DNA of 64,000 nt from Mesorhizobium sp. AR02 (GCF_024746835.1 NZ_CP080531.1:6530001-6594000); one strand, 5' to 3'. Positions 47,329-57,328 are shown, numbered from the stretch's first letter. The notes: generated from the sequence alone by a model not told the origin. Numbers and translations: made by a program.

Positions 47329-50300
47329 ATGCCCCTGTCCAACGATCCGAATCCGTTTGATGCGACGGAAAAATACTCGATTTCAGCGAACCTGGCTAAC
47401 GGTGTTTCCGCAATTGCTTTGGCTCTTAGCGTTAGGCTCCCTCTCTCACCCGGCTGGAATCAGGTCGCGATAACCGTCGGTTATATGGCCGACACGTTCG
47501 GCGCCCTCGCTCAAGCGACCCACGACGGCAGCAATCTGCCGCCGGGCTCCGAGCCATTCATAAATATAGCGGAAAATATAGGAGCATTGGTTGGTTCCTG
47601 GGGTGGCTCTTATACTGGCCAATATGTGTCATCCTTATGGGCGCCATTGATAACAGATTTGATAGTTTCTTTTGCGGCAACGTCGTTAGGAGTGGCATTG
47701 GCGCCGGAAATTGTCGGTATAGCAGTTACTGCGGCTATTATTTACTTTGCTTCTGATGCTTTCGGGGCGCTAGGCAATGATTTTATTTCTACGATATTGA
47801 AAATCACGTCACCGCTTTTCAACGACAAGCACGATCCCCTCATTCTCGACCTCAACGGCGACGGCATCCACCTCTCGCCACTCGCCGGCTCAACAGTCCA
47901 TTTCGATTACGATGGTGACGGCTTCGCCGAGCGTACCGGCTGGGTATCGGCTGATGATGGGATCCTGGTCCGAGACGCCAACGGCAATGGTTCGGTAGAC
48001 GGCGCCTCGGAACTCTTTGGCTCGTCCACGCAGGACGGCTTTGCCGTCCTGGAGACTTTCGACACGAATGGCGACGGCAAGATCGACGCGTCCGACGAAG
48101 TGTTCAGCACGCTCCGGGTCTGGCGAGACCTCGACCAGGATGGTGTTGCCGACGCTGGCGAGATGATGACGCTGGCCGAGGCTGGCATCGTCTCGATTTC
48201 GTTGACACGAACCGATGTTGCCGGCACGAACGCCGGCCATGATGTCGGCTACGAGGGCCTGTTCACTCGGGCGGACGGCACGACCGGATCCGCGCAGACC
48301 ATCTACTTCCAGACCGACCGGCAGGATACGCGCGCCGACAACACGCCCAATTTCACGCCGGCCGAAGGCGTCGACAAGCTGCCGCAGTTGTCGGGTTCTG
48401 GCCAGATCAATTCGATCGCCTGGAAGGCGACGCAGGATGCCGCGTTCAAGGCTGACTGGAACGCATTGACCGACGCAGCGGCGACACTGTCGCCGGAGCA
48501 GTTGCGTGCTGCTTTCGAGGATCTGCTGCTGCGCTGGGCGTCCGTGGATGGGGTGGCTGAGGGCGGGCGCGGGCAATATGTGGACGCTCAGCATCTGGCT
48601 TTCGTCGAGGAATTCTTCGGCGTCCAGTACAGGGAAACCTGGAATGGCACGCAGCTCACGACCTCACCGACGACGCAGCAGTTCGGCGCCAACATCGAGG
48701 CGAGCTTCAACCAGATTGTCGACGTGATGCTGACGGCGTTCCTGGCTCAAACGGCCGGAAGCACGATCGCGCGTGGTGGCGATTTGCTGTCGGCGCTGGA
48801 AAGCCCCTATTTCTTCTATGCCTTGCTCGATTTCCGGCACGAATGGCCGGCAGGCACGCAGCCGCCGGAAACGCCCGGCAATGTCGGTATGGTGCTCGAC
48901 CTCATCAAGGGGATGATTCCTGAAGCGGCCGGCGCGGCGGCAAGCTATCTGGTCAAGACGATCGCCGGGCTGGACGGGGTCGTTTCAGCTGTATTTGAAG
49001 GCGACCGCGCCGCCTATCTGACGACGGCCAACACCGTGCTGTCGACGATTGCCGATCACGATTTGCGGCTGATCGCCACCGAAATCGCCGGCGGAACAGC
49101 AGCTCTTGGTACCGAGGGCGCGGACGGCATGGTCCGTGGCGACGGCGACAATGTGTTCATTGGCGGAAAGGGCGACGATTTGCTGGTCTCTGGAGCCGGC
49201 AGCGACCTGTTCGTCTATACGCGCGGCGACGGCACCGACTACATCCGCGACAGCTCGGCGTCGTTGGTTGAAAAAGACACTCTGTTCCTCACCAATCTGG
49301 CGGCAACGGACCTGACTTTCGAGCGGATCGGCGACACGCTGATCCTGAAGATTTCCGGCTCGAACGAGAAGATCATATCGGAGAATTTCTTCGCCAACTG
49401 GGGTGAGAAGAATTTCGGCATCGATCAGATCCGTTTCGCCGATGGTTCGCTGATGGACCGCGAGGCGATCCGCAGCCACACCACCACTGTCGGCGACGGT
49501 CGCGACAATCTCGTCCAGGATTCGCCGCTCAACGACGTCCTGCAGGGCGGCAAGGGCGATGACGAAATCAGGATCGGCGCCGGCAACGACACGATCCTGT
49601 ATGCCGCCGGCGACGGGTTCGACTTCATCACCGACACCAGCGGCGTCAAGACGGAGATCGACAAGCTCGTGCTTGCCAATCTCATGCCGTCCGATGTCGA
49701 GTTGTCGCGTGTCGGCAACGCGCTGACCATCAAGATTCTCGCGACCGGCGAAATCATCACCGACCAGATGTTCTTCTACCAGAGCGGCGCTCCGAACCAG
49801 TTGAACGACTGGAACGATCATGGCTGGGGTATCGACAGGATTCAGTTCGCGAGCGGTGCCGTGTGGGACCGCCAGACGATCGTCAAGGAGGCCTGGATCC
49901 GTGGCGACGACAAGGCGAACGGCCTTTCCGGTTCGGCCCTCAATGACACCTTCACCAGCAGCCGCGGCAACGACACCATGGATGGCGGCACCGGCGCCGA
50001 TACCTATATCTGGAAGAAAGGGGATGGCAGCGATTACATCGTCGATAACGTCAACAACCCGACCGATGTCGACAGGCTTATTCTCAAAGACGTCTATGTC
50101 AGCGACGTAAAATTCTCGTACGCCGGAGATAGTCTGCAGATAGGTGTTGAATCGACCGGAGAAGTCATATCGGTCGACAAATTTTTCACGGGCGCGGACA
50201 ATCTTGTCGATGATTGGGGATTGACCGCATACGGCGTCGATCAGATCACTTTCGCTGGCGGGACGACGCTGAACAGAGAGCAGATCTTCCACAAGACAGG

Positions 50301-53300
50301 GGAAGATTACCTCGGCCGCCATTTTGAGACGTCGTCTCTATACGTCAATGGAAACATCCAATGGGCTTATTTTACGGATGAGTTTGGGAATACCGGGGCA
50401 ATCGTCGGCAATCCTAACGCGGGTCCACATGATTCCATCACTGGATATCGCGACAATAACCTCAATGACCATTACGATGATGTCATATCGGCAGACCGCG
50501 CCATGTATGCCGGGGTTATCGACGGCAACAATTCAATTGATAGTCTTGCTGGCAACGACATAATCGTTGGCGGCAGGGGCAATGACTCCATTCTTGGAGG
50601 CGACGGCAACGACCAGCTCTTCGGTGACGAACCGTTCGAGACATCGGCGTTCATATTCTCTCTCTCCGGCGCCCACGGCAATGACTACCTCAATGGCGGC
50701 AATGGCAACGATCTGCTCTATGGCGGTGCGGGAAACGACACGCTGATAGGCGGAGCCGGAACCGACCAACTGATTGGCGGAGACGGCTCGGATACGCTGA
50801 TGGATTCGAGCGTCGACAGCGACACATTCGATGGCGGCAAGGGCGACGATTTCATCCAGGCTGGAGTCTATCGTGGAATAGTGTTCGGCGGCGGTGATAC
50901 GGGAAGCGATACCTTCCGCTATCGCCTGGGGGATGGAAACGATGTCATCTCCGACTCCTCCGCATCGTTGACAGAAATAGACCGGCTGGTTCTGTCCGAC
51001 ATAAATTCGGACGGGGTAGAGCTCTCCTTCAGCGGTACAAGCCTGGTCGTCAGGATGCTGGAGACGAACGAAACGATCACCAGCGAGGATTTTCTGTATC
51101 TCAATGGGACGACAGGCTCAGGCATCGACCAGATCGAGTTCGCCGACGGTGTCATCTGGAACCGGTCGCAAATGCGGTCGCATGCCGAGGCAGCCTGGCT
51201 GCGCGGCACGAGCGCGCGCGACTGGTTGCAGGACAATTCGGCGTGGGGCCAGACTTTCTATGGTGGCCTTGGCGACGATATCATCGTTTCCGCGAACGTC
51301 CGTGGCGGCGGCAACAGCGGTATTGCAAACGGCAGCGACACGTTTGTCTATGGCCGTGGCGACGGTAACGACCTGATCTTCGACGGGTCTCAATCGACCG
51401 CCGAAATCGACCGGCTCGTGCTCACCGACATCAACGACGATGAAGTCGAAATCTCGAAATCCGGCAACGACCTGCTCATCAAGGACATCATGACCGGGCA
51501 GACGATCACCAATGAGGGTTTCTTCTGGGGCTCCGGCGGGCAGGGCGTCGATGTCGTGCAATTCGCCAACGGCGTCGTCTGGGACAGACAGGCCCTTCGA
51601 AACAACGTCTGGTACCGGGGCACCAACACCAACGACACACTTCTGAGCACAGACGTCGCCGACGATACCTTTTTCGGTGGTCTAGGAGACGATCAGATCA
51701 TCTCCGCGTTTTATCAAGGAAATACTGGAAGCGACAGGTTCATCTACAATCTCGGTGACGGTAACGACCTCATCAACGACGCTTCTCGCTCGCTCGCGGA
51801 GATCGATACTTTGGTCCTCGGAGGGATCAATCCGGACGATGTCAGGCTCTCGACGGACGGATATAGTCTTTACATCGATATCCTGCCCTCCGGGCAGCGA
51901 ATTACCGATCAAGCCGCTTTCTGGTCGCGATCGACGGGCATGGGTCTCGATCGGTTTGAGTTTGCCGATGGCACCGTCTGGAATCGTGAAGACATCCGCT
52001 TCTGGGCCCAGGAGGGCTCCGTTTTCTTCGCAGGAAGCACCGGCAACGAGACACTGATCGGCTCATATCTGGATCAGCGGCTCGAAGGCGGTGGCGGCAA
52101 CGATTTCATCGACGGCAAGGGCGGGGCCGACCTGATCTTCGGCGATACCGGCAATGACACGCTTTCGCTGAGCATTGCCGAGCCGGGCGATGTCGATGCT
52201 CTCGACGGTGGAGCCGGCACCGACACGGCGACGTTCGAAAACTTTGGCGCGGCCATCCGCGTCGATCTCGTCGAGAACCAGGGCGAGGCGAAGACGAGCG
52301 ACGGTCCTTCGCTGCAGGTTGGAACCTTACGGCTTGTCGCTACCTTGCGAGCCCTTGAAAACGTCGTCGGTACTGCCTTCGACGACGAGATTCACGGCGA
52401 TGCGTCCGGCAATTGGCTCGCCGGCGGCGCAGGCAACGATTTCCTCGACGGACGGTCCGGCAATGACACATTGCTGGGTGGATTGGGCAACGACACGCTC
52501 GACGGCTATCTCGGCAATGACACGCTGGTTGGAGGCGCGGGCAACGACACACTGACCGGTGGTCTCGGCAATGACATTTATGACTATACGCGCGGCGACG
52601 GCAACGATGCGATCTTCGAGACGCAGGTCGAAACAGGTTCGAACGACCGGATTCGGTTGCACAACGTCGATCCGGCGAAAGTCAGCTTCTCACGCCTGAA
52701 TGGCAGCCTTGTCATCCAGATCGCCGAGAGTGCTCCTGGTGCCGGCGACGCGGGTAGCCTGACCGTCGCTGCACCCCAAAACGGCAACCTTCACTACGAC
52801 CAGTATGGCATCGAAGCCATCGACTTCGACAACGGCACCTCTTGGAATGGAGACATTCTTCGGCAAATGTCGGTGTCCGATTCCGCAACGGATGGTGACG
52901 ACGTTCTGGTCGGTAGCGTCGCTTCGGGGATAATGCATGGAGGCAAGGGCAACGATGCGTTGAACGGCGCCGGCGGCGATGACACGTATGTCTATGCCCG
53001 TGGCGATGGTAACGACACCATCATTGAGGATACCTGGAACGGCACCAACGACAGGCTGATGTTCACCGATCTCAATGCGTCCGACGTGACGCTGGTGCGC
53101 AACGGCAACGACGTGACGGTGGTGATCGCCGAAAGTACGCCCGGCGCTGGCGATGGCGGTTCGGTGCTGCTGAAGAATAGTCTCGACGACAACAATGGCC
53201 AGGGCGTCGACAAGATCGTCTTCGCCGATGGCACTGCATGGACCAGAGGCCAAGTGCGTCAGTTCCTGCTGGATCAGGCTGCGACTTCCGGTAGCGACAT

Positions 53301-55554
53301 ACTCACCGGCTTCAACACTGCCGATACAATCCGGGGCAGAGCCGGCAATGACATGCTGAATGGGGCCGGCGGCGATGACACTTACGTCTATGCGCGTGGT
53401 GACGGCAACGACACCATCACCGAGAACACCTGGAGCGGCTCCAACGATCGGCTCGTGTTCACCGACATCAACCCAGCCAATATTAACTTGGTACGCAACG
53501 GCAATGATGTCACCGTGGTGATCGCAGAGAGCGCGCCGGGTGCCGGCGACAGCGGCTCGGTGCTGCTCAAGAACAGCCTCGAGGATTCTTCCCAGCAGGG
53601 CGTCGACGTGATCACCTTCGCCGACGGAACGTCGTGGAACAGGGCCCAACTGCGCGACATGCTGCTGACCAGTACAACAGGCAATGACGCTCTTGTCGGG
53701 TTCGCGGGTGACGATGCGTTCCGCTATGCCCGCGGCGGCGGCTATGACACCATCACCGAGAATACCTGGAGCGGCTCGAACGACCAGCTGATCTTCACCG
53801 ACATCAATCCGGCTGCCGTCTCCTTGGCGCGCAACGGCAATGATGTGACGGTGGTGATCGCTGAGAGCGCGCCGGGTGCGGGCGACGGCGGCTCGGTGCT
53901 GCTCAAGAACAGCCTTGACGACTCTTCCCAGCAGGGCGTGGAGAAGATCGTCTTCGCCAATAGCACCATCTGGACCCGGGCCGATATCCGGATCGCGCTG
54001 CTCGACCAGGCGGCCACAGCCGGCAACGACACCATCTCCGGTTTCAACACTGCCGACACGATCCGGGGCAAGGCCGGGAACGACACGCTGAACGGGGCTG
54101 GTGGCGACGACACTTATGTTTACGCCCGTGGCGATGGCAACGACACCATCACCGAGGATACATGGAACGGCTCTAACGACCGGCTGGTGTTCAGCGATCT
54201 CAATCCGGCTGCCGTCTCCTTGGTGCGCAACGGCAATGACGTGACGGTGGTGATCGCCGGGAGTGCGCCGGGTGCGGGTGACGGCGGTTCGGTGCTGCTC
54301 AAGAACAGCCTCAATGACTCATCCTATCAGGGTGTGGAAAAGATCGTCTTCGCCGACGGAACAACTTGGACCAGGTCCGATATCGTGACTCGGGCTCATG
54401 ACAATCAGTCTCCGATTTTGGCCAATGGATTGCCGGACTACGAGACCTCGGAAGGTGCGCCTTTCAGCGCTGTCCTGCCGGCGAACACCTTCTCCGATCC
54501 GGACGGCCAGTCGCTCGTGCTTTCGGCAAAGTTGGCCAACGGGTCAGCTCTGCCGTCCTGGCTGACGTTCGACGCCGCAACACGCGCTCTGTCGGGCGAG
54601 CCACCGTCGGGTTCCGAAGGCGTGATCGACATCACGGTCACCGCTTCCGATGGCACACTGCATGTGTCGGATACGCTCTCTTTGACGATTGGGCCAGCTC
54701 AGCCGGCCGAATGGATTGGCACCGACGATGCGCTATCCACGACGGAAGGCACGGCGCTTGTGCTTAACCTCATGGCCAATGACCTGATCCCGGTCGGCGC
54801 GAACGCCGAGCATTTCATCTGGGTGCAGCCCGAACACGGCACTGTCTACTGGAGCAGCGCCGACAATTCCTATGTCTATGAGCCGGATGCCGGGTTTGTC
54901 GGCACCGACACGTTGACCTACGGGCTGCACGACGCCGATCATCTCGATCAGACCATGACGCCCAACGGCGTGCATGTGACCATCGATGTCACGCAAGGCG
55001 AGGTCGACCCTGAAGAATGGGTTGGCAATGACGATGCGTTGTCGACAAGGGAAGACACGCCGATCGTCCTGAACCTGATGGCCAACGACGTCATTCCGAC
55101 TGGGGCTAATGCCGAGCACTACATCTGGGTGCAGCCGGAACATGGGACCGTCTCCTGGAGCAGCGCTGCGGACTCCTATGTCTACCAGCCGGACGAAGGC
55201 TTCACCGGCACCGATACCTTGACTTACGGCCTGCACGATGCCGACCATACCGATCAGACCATGACGCCCAATGGCGTCCACGTGACGATCGAGGTCACGG
55301 AAGGGGGCGACACATTCGTCTTTGGTCCGAATTTCGGTGCCCAGGAGATCAATGACTTTGTTGCCGGGCCCGGAACGGAGGACATCATTGAATTTGAGAA
55401 CGACGTCTTCGCCGACTTCGCCTCGGTCCTCGCCGCTGCCTCTCAGGTCGGCACCGACACGGTGATCACCCATGACGCCAGCAATGTGCTGACCCTGAAG
55501 AATGTTGCGTTGGCAAATCTTCATCAGGACGATTTCCAGTTCATCGCCGCCTGA
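47329..55554 (+). CDS. Giant RTX calcium-binding exoprotein with FrpC-like self-processing module (2,741 aa)
   Basis: A very large type I secretion substrate. Residues 1-168: a variable N-terminal region with a Gly/Ala-rich hydrophobic stretch (about 84-142, including IGALVGSWGG and IVGIAVTAAIIYFA). From Asp169-Pro170: DPLILDLNGDGI and four DxDxDG-type calcium loops (YDGDGFAERTGW, NGNGSVDGASELFG, NGDGKIDASDE, DQDGVADAGE), like the FrpC self-processing module. Residues about 390-600: helical linker. Residues about 600-2350: many GGxGxD nonapeptides and repeated RTX-associated domains. Residues about 2358-2455: cadherin-like Ig domain. From 2461: two 102-residue repeats. Last 80 residues: secretion signal (DTFVFGPNF to DDFQFIAA). 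The ATG at 47329 is preferred over 47299. The 5' part is AT-richer than the rest. Function (adhesin, toxin or bacteriocin) is unproven. Confidence 0.93.
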   Translation: MPLSNDPNPFDATEKYSISANLANGVSAIALALSVRLPLSPGWNQVAITVGYMADTFGALAQATHDGSNLPPGSEPFINIAENIGALVGSWGGSYTGQYVSSLWAPLITDLIVSFAATSLGVALAPEIVGIAVTAAIIYFASDAFGALGNDFISTILKITSPLFNDKHDPLILDLNGDGIHLSPLAGSTVHFDYDGDGFAERTGWVSADDGILVRDANGNGSVDGASELFGSSTQDGFAVLETFDTNGDGKIDASDEVFSTLRVWRDLDQDGVADAGEMMTLAEAGIVSISLTRTDVAGTNAGHDVGYEGLFTRADGTTGSAQTIYFQTDRQDTRADNTPNFTPAEGVDKLPQLSGSGQINSIAWKATQDAAFKADWNALTDAAATLSPEQLRAAFEDLLLRWASVDGVAEGGRGQYVDAQHLAFVEEFFGVQYRETWNGTQLTTSPTTQQFGANIEASFNQIVDVMLTAFLAQTAGSTIARGGDLLSALESPYFFYALLDFRHEWPAGTQPPETPGNVGMVLDLIKGMIPEAAGAAASYLVKTIAGLDGVVSAVFEGDRAAYLTTANTVLSTIADHDLRLIATEIAGGTAALGTEGADGMVRGDGDNVFIGGKGDDLLVSGAGSDLFVYTRGDGTDYIRDSSASLVEKDTLFLTNLAATDLTFERIGDTLILKISGSNEKIISENFFANWGEKNFGIDQIRFADGSLMDREAIRSHTTTVGDGRDNLVQDSPLNDVLQGGKGDDEIRIGAGNDTILYAAGDGFDFITDTSGVKTEIDKLVLANLMPSDVELSRVGNALTIKILATGEIITDQMFFYQSGAPNQLNDWNDHGWGIDRIQFASGAVWDRQTIVKEAWIRGDDKANGLSGSALNDTFTSSRGNDTMDGGTGADTYIWKKGDGSDYIVDNVNNPTDVDRLILKDVYVSDVKFSYAGDSLQIGVESTGEVISVDKFFTGADNLVDDWGLTAYGVDQITFAGGTTLNREQIFHKTGEDYLGRHFETSSLYVNGNIQWAYFTDEFGNTGAIVGNPNAGPHDSITGYRDNNLNDHYDDVISADRAMYAGVIDGNNSIDSLAGNDIIVGGRGNDSILGGDGNDQLFGDEPFETSAFIFSLSGAHGNDYLNGGNGNDLLYGGAGNDTLIGGAGTDQLIGGDGSDTLMDSSVDSDTFDGGKGDDFIQAGVYRGIVFGGGDTGSDTFRYRLGDGNDVISDSSASLTEIDRLVLSDINSDGVELSFSGTSLVVRMLETNETITSEDFLYLNGTTGSGIDQIEFADGVIWNRSQMRSHAEAAWLRGTSARDWLQDNSAWGQTFYGGLGDDIIVSANVRGGGNSGIANGSDTFVYGRGDGNDLIFDGSQSTAEIDRLVLTDINDDEVEISKSGNDLLIKDIMTGQTITNEGFFWGSGGQGVDVVQFANGVVWDRQALRNNVWYRGTNTNDTLLSTDVADDTFFGGLGDDQIISAFYQGNTGSDRFIYNLGDGNDLINDASRSLAEIDTLVLGGINPDDVRLSTDGYSLYIDILPSGQRITDQAAFWSRSTGMGLDRFEFADGTVWNREDIRFWAQEGSVFFAGSTGNETLIGSYLDQRLEGGGGNDFIDGKGGADLIFGDTGNDTLSLSIAEPGDVDALDGGAGTDTATFENFGAAIRVDLVENQGEAKTSDGPSLQVGTLRLVATLRALENVVGTAFDDEIHGDASGNWLAGGAGNDFLDGRSGNDTLLGGLGNDTLDGYLGNDTLVGGAGNDTLTGGLGNDIYDYTRGDGNDAIFETQVETGSNDRIRLHNVDPAKVSFSRLNGSLVIQIAESAPGAGDAGSLTVAAPQNGNLHYDQYGIEAIDFDNGTSWNGDILRQMSVSDSATDGDDVLVGSVASGIMHGGKGNDALNGAGGDDTYVYARGDGNDTIIEDTWNGTNDRLMFTDLNASDVTLVRNGNDVTVVIAESTPGAGDGGSVLLKNSLDDNNGQGVDKIVFADGTAWTRGQVRQFLLDQAATSGSDILTGFNTADTIRGRAGNDMLNGAGGDDTYVYARGDGNDTITENTWSGSNDRLVFTDINPANINLVRNGNDVTVVIAESAPGAGDSGSVLLKNSLEDSSQQGVDVITFADGTSWNRAQLRDMLLTSTTGNDALVGFAGDDAFRYARGGGYDTITENTWSGSNDQLIFTDINPAAVSLARNGNDVTVVIAESAPGAGDGGSVLLKNSLDDSSQQGVEKIVFANSTIWTRADIRIALLDQAATAGNDTISGFNTADTIRGKAGNDTLNGAGGDDTYVYARGDGNDTITEDTWNGSNDRLVFSDLNPAAVSLVRNGNDVTVVIAGSAPGAGDGGSVLLKNSLNDSSYQGVEKIVFADGTTWTRSDIVTRAHDNQSPILANGLPDYETSEGAPFSAVLPANTFSDPDGQSLVLSAKLANGSALPSWLTFDAATRALSGEPPSGSEGVIDITVTASDGTLHVSDTLSLTIGPAQPAEWIGTDDALSTTEGTALVLNLMANDLIPVGANAEHFIWVQPEHGTVYWSSADNSYVYEPDAGFVGTDTLTYGLHDADHLDQTMTPNGVHVTIDVTQGEVDPEEWVGNDDALSTREDTPIVLNLMANDVIPTGANAEHYIWVQPEHGTVSWSSAADSYVYQPDEGFTGTDTLTYGLHDADHTDQTMTPNGVHVTIEVTEGGDTFVFGPNFGAQEINDFVAGPGTEDIIEFENDVFADFASVLAAASQVGTDTVITHDASNVLTLKNVALANLHQDDFQFIAA
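52987..54381 (+). repeat. Four near-identical internal repeats in the RTX gene
   Basis: Units begin at 52987, 53383, 53719 and 54115 (spacing 396, 336 and 396 bases, all in frame). Each encodes YVYARGDGNDTI or a close variant, then NDRLVFTDINP, VRNGNDVTVVIAES, GAGDGGSVLLKNSL and IVFADGT. Unit two is followed by a 60-base shorter linker. DNA identity between units is visibly high, showing recent duplication or gene conversion. Confidence 0.9.
54709..55308 (+). repeat. Tandem 306-bp (102-residue) repeat near the RTX C-terminus
   Basis: Two copies start at 54709 and 55015 with EW(I/V)G(T/N)DDALST, followed by VLNLMANDxIPxGANAEH and, later, GTDTLTYGLHDADH. The pattern is that of tandem cadherin-like/Ig repeats in large adhesins. 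The second copy runs into the C-terminal secretion region. Confidence 0.88.
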
Positions 55555-55582
55555 TGCCTGAACTGGAATTGACTTGAAGGCG

Positions 55583-57328
55583 ATGCCGCAGTCCCATCCG
55601 TCAGAGCCGCCGCGAACGACCCTCGCGACGGTTCTGGCGTCCTTCCGCCGTGCGTTTGCCGGCATCGCGCTGATGAGCGGTGTCGTCAACATATTGGCGC
55701 TGACCGGCTCGTTCTTCATGCTGCAGGTCTATGACCGCGTCATTCCCGGCCGCAGCGTGCCGACGCTGGTCGGACTTGCGGTGTTTGCCGGCACGCTGTT
55801 TGTCTTCCAGGGCGTGCTCGAGCTCATCCGGTCGCGCCTGCTGGTGCGCATCGGCATGGGTCTGGATTCCCAGCTGAGCGGCCAGGTCTATACCGCACTG
55901 ATGCGGCTGCCTTTGCGGACTAAACTCGCGGGCGATGGCATGCAGTCACTGCGCGATCTCGACCAGGTGCGGTCGTTCCTGTCGAGCGCGGGGCCGACGG
56001 CGCTTTTCGACCTGCCGTGGATGCCGCTCTATCTCGGCATCTGTTTCCTCTTCCATTTCTGGATCGGCATGACGGCTCTCGCCGGCGCCATCATCCTGTT
56101 CAGCCTGACGCTGCTTGCCGAGGCTCGCACGCGCGAGCCCGCCAAGGAAGCCAACCGCCAGGCCGCCGCGCGCAACACGCTGGCCGAGGCGACGCGGCGC
56201 AACGTCGAGGTGCTGCAGGCGATGGGCTTTGGTTCGCGCATCGCCGAGCGTTGGTCTGATATCAACGCCGGCTATCTCAGCACCAATGCGAAAGCCAGCG
56301 ATCTGGCCGGTACCCTCGGAACCATCTCCAAGATCCTGCGCATGATGCTGCAGTCCGGCATCCTGGCGATCGGCGCCTGGCTCGTCATTCACCAGGAAGC
56401 GACAGGCGGCATCATGATTGCGAGTTCCATCATGATGGGCCGGGCGCTGGCGCCGATCGAACTGGCCATCGCGCACTGGAAGGGCTTCGTCACCGCCCGC
56501 CAGGCCTGGGCGCGGCTGACCCAGCTTCTGGCACTGCTTCCCGAGGCGGCGACGACCGTTTCTTTGCCGGCGCCGGTTTCAGCCCTTGTCGTCGAAGGCA
56601 TAAGCGTCACGCCGCCGGGCGAGCGGCGGGTGGTCGTGCAGGATGCCGGCTTTGCGCTGGAAAAAGGCGCCGGCCTCGGCATCATAGGCCCAAGTGCTTC
56701 CGGTAAATCCTCGCTGGTGCGGGCAATTGCCGGTATCTGGCTGCCGGGCCGCGGCGCCGTCAGGCTGGACGGTGCAACGCTTGACCAATGGTCGCCGAAT
56801 GAGCTCGGCAAGCATGTCGGCTATCTGCCGCAGGATGTGCAGCTGTTCGACGGCACCATTGCCGACAACATCGCGCGTTTCGAGCCCGCGGCGCCCTCGG
56901 ACAAGATCTTGTCGGCCGCCCGGGCGGCGGGTGTGCACGACCTGATCGTTCATCTGCCGGAAGGCTACGAGACACGTATCGGCGAGGCCGGATCGGCCCT
57001 GTCGGCCGGCCAGCGGCAAAGAGTGGCACTGGCGCGGGCGCTTTATGGCGATCCGTTCCTGGTCATCCTCGACGAGCCCAATTCGAACCTCGATGCCGAA
57101 GGCGAGGCCGCCTTGACCGAGGCGATCCAGGGTGTTCGCGCCCGCGGCGGCATCGCCGTCGTGGTGGCGCATCGCCCAAGCGCGCTGGCGAGCCTCGACC
57201 AGGTCCTGGTCATGGCGAATGGCCGGGTCCAGGCGTTCGGGCCGAAGAACGAAGTCTTGAACAAGGTTACCCGTCCGGGTGGTGTGCCGTTGAAGGTCGT
57301 GTCCGCGCCCGAGGAGAACGCATCCTGA
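55583..57328 (+). CDS. Type I secretion ABC exporter (PrtD/HlyB-like)
   Basis: An inner membrane exporter of about 581 residues. The transmembrane domain begins directly (LASFRRAFAGIALMSGVVNI, with SFFMLQVYDRVIPGRSVPTL), with no C39 peptidase or peptidase-like domain. The ATPase has Walker A GPSASGKSS from residue 369, the signature LSAGQRQR from residue 473 and Walker B VILDEPNSNLD. This is the PrtD/AprD type that exports RTX proteins with uncleaved C-terminal signals. The start may be a TTG at 55574 or the ATG at 55583, which has GAAGG close by. It is 28 bases after the RTX stop and shares one base with the fusion protein gene. Confidence 0.95.
   Translation: MPQSHPSEPPRTTLATVLASFRRAFAGIALMSGVVNILALTGSFFMLQVYDRVIPGRSVPTLVGLAVFAGTLFVFQGVLELIRSRLLVRIGMGLDSQLSGQVYTALMRLPLRTKLAGDGMQSLRDLDQVRSFLSSAGPTALFDLPWMPLYLGICFLFHFWIGMTALAGAIILFSLTLLAEARTREPAKEANRQAAARNTLAEATRRNVEVLQAMGFGSRIAERWSDINAGYLSTNAKASDLAGTLGTISKILRMMLQSGILAIGAWLVIHQEATGGIMIASSIMMGRALAPIELAIAHWKGFVTARQAWARLTQLLALLPEAATTVSLPAPVSALVVEGISVTPPGERRVVVQDAGFALEKGAGLGIIGPSASGKSSLVRAIAGIWLPGRGAVRLDGATLDQWSPNELGKHVGYLPQDVQLFDGTIADNIARFEPAAPSDKILSAARAAGVHDLIVHLPEGYETRIGEAGSALSAGQRQRVALARALYGDPFLVILDEPNSNLDAEGEAALTEAIQGVRARGGIAVVVAHRPSALASLDQVLVMANGRVQAFGPKNEVLNKVTRPGGVPLKVVSAPEENAS

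Noticed and set aside
47329..47832. Sec signal peptide at the RTX N-terminus
   Set aside because: The N-terminus is polar and the hydrophobic part is internal (from about residue 84); secretion is explained by the C-terminal type I signal and the adjacent exporter.
52987..54381. Possible CRISPR or satellite array
   Set aside because: The repeats are in frame, encode RTX domains and have no short repeat-spacer pattern.
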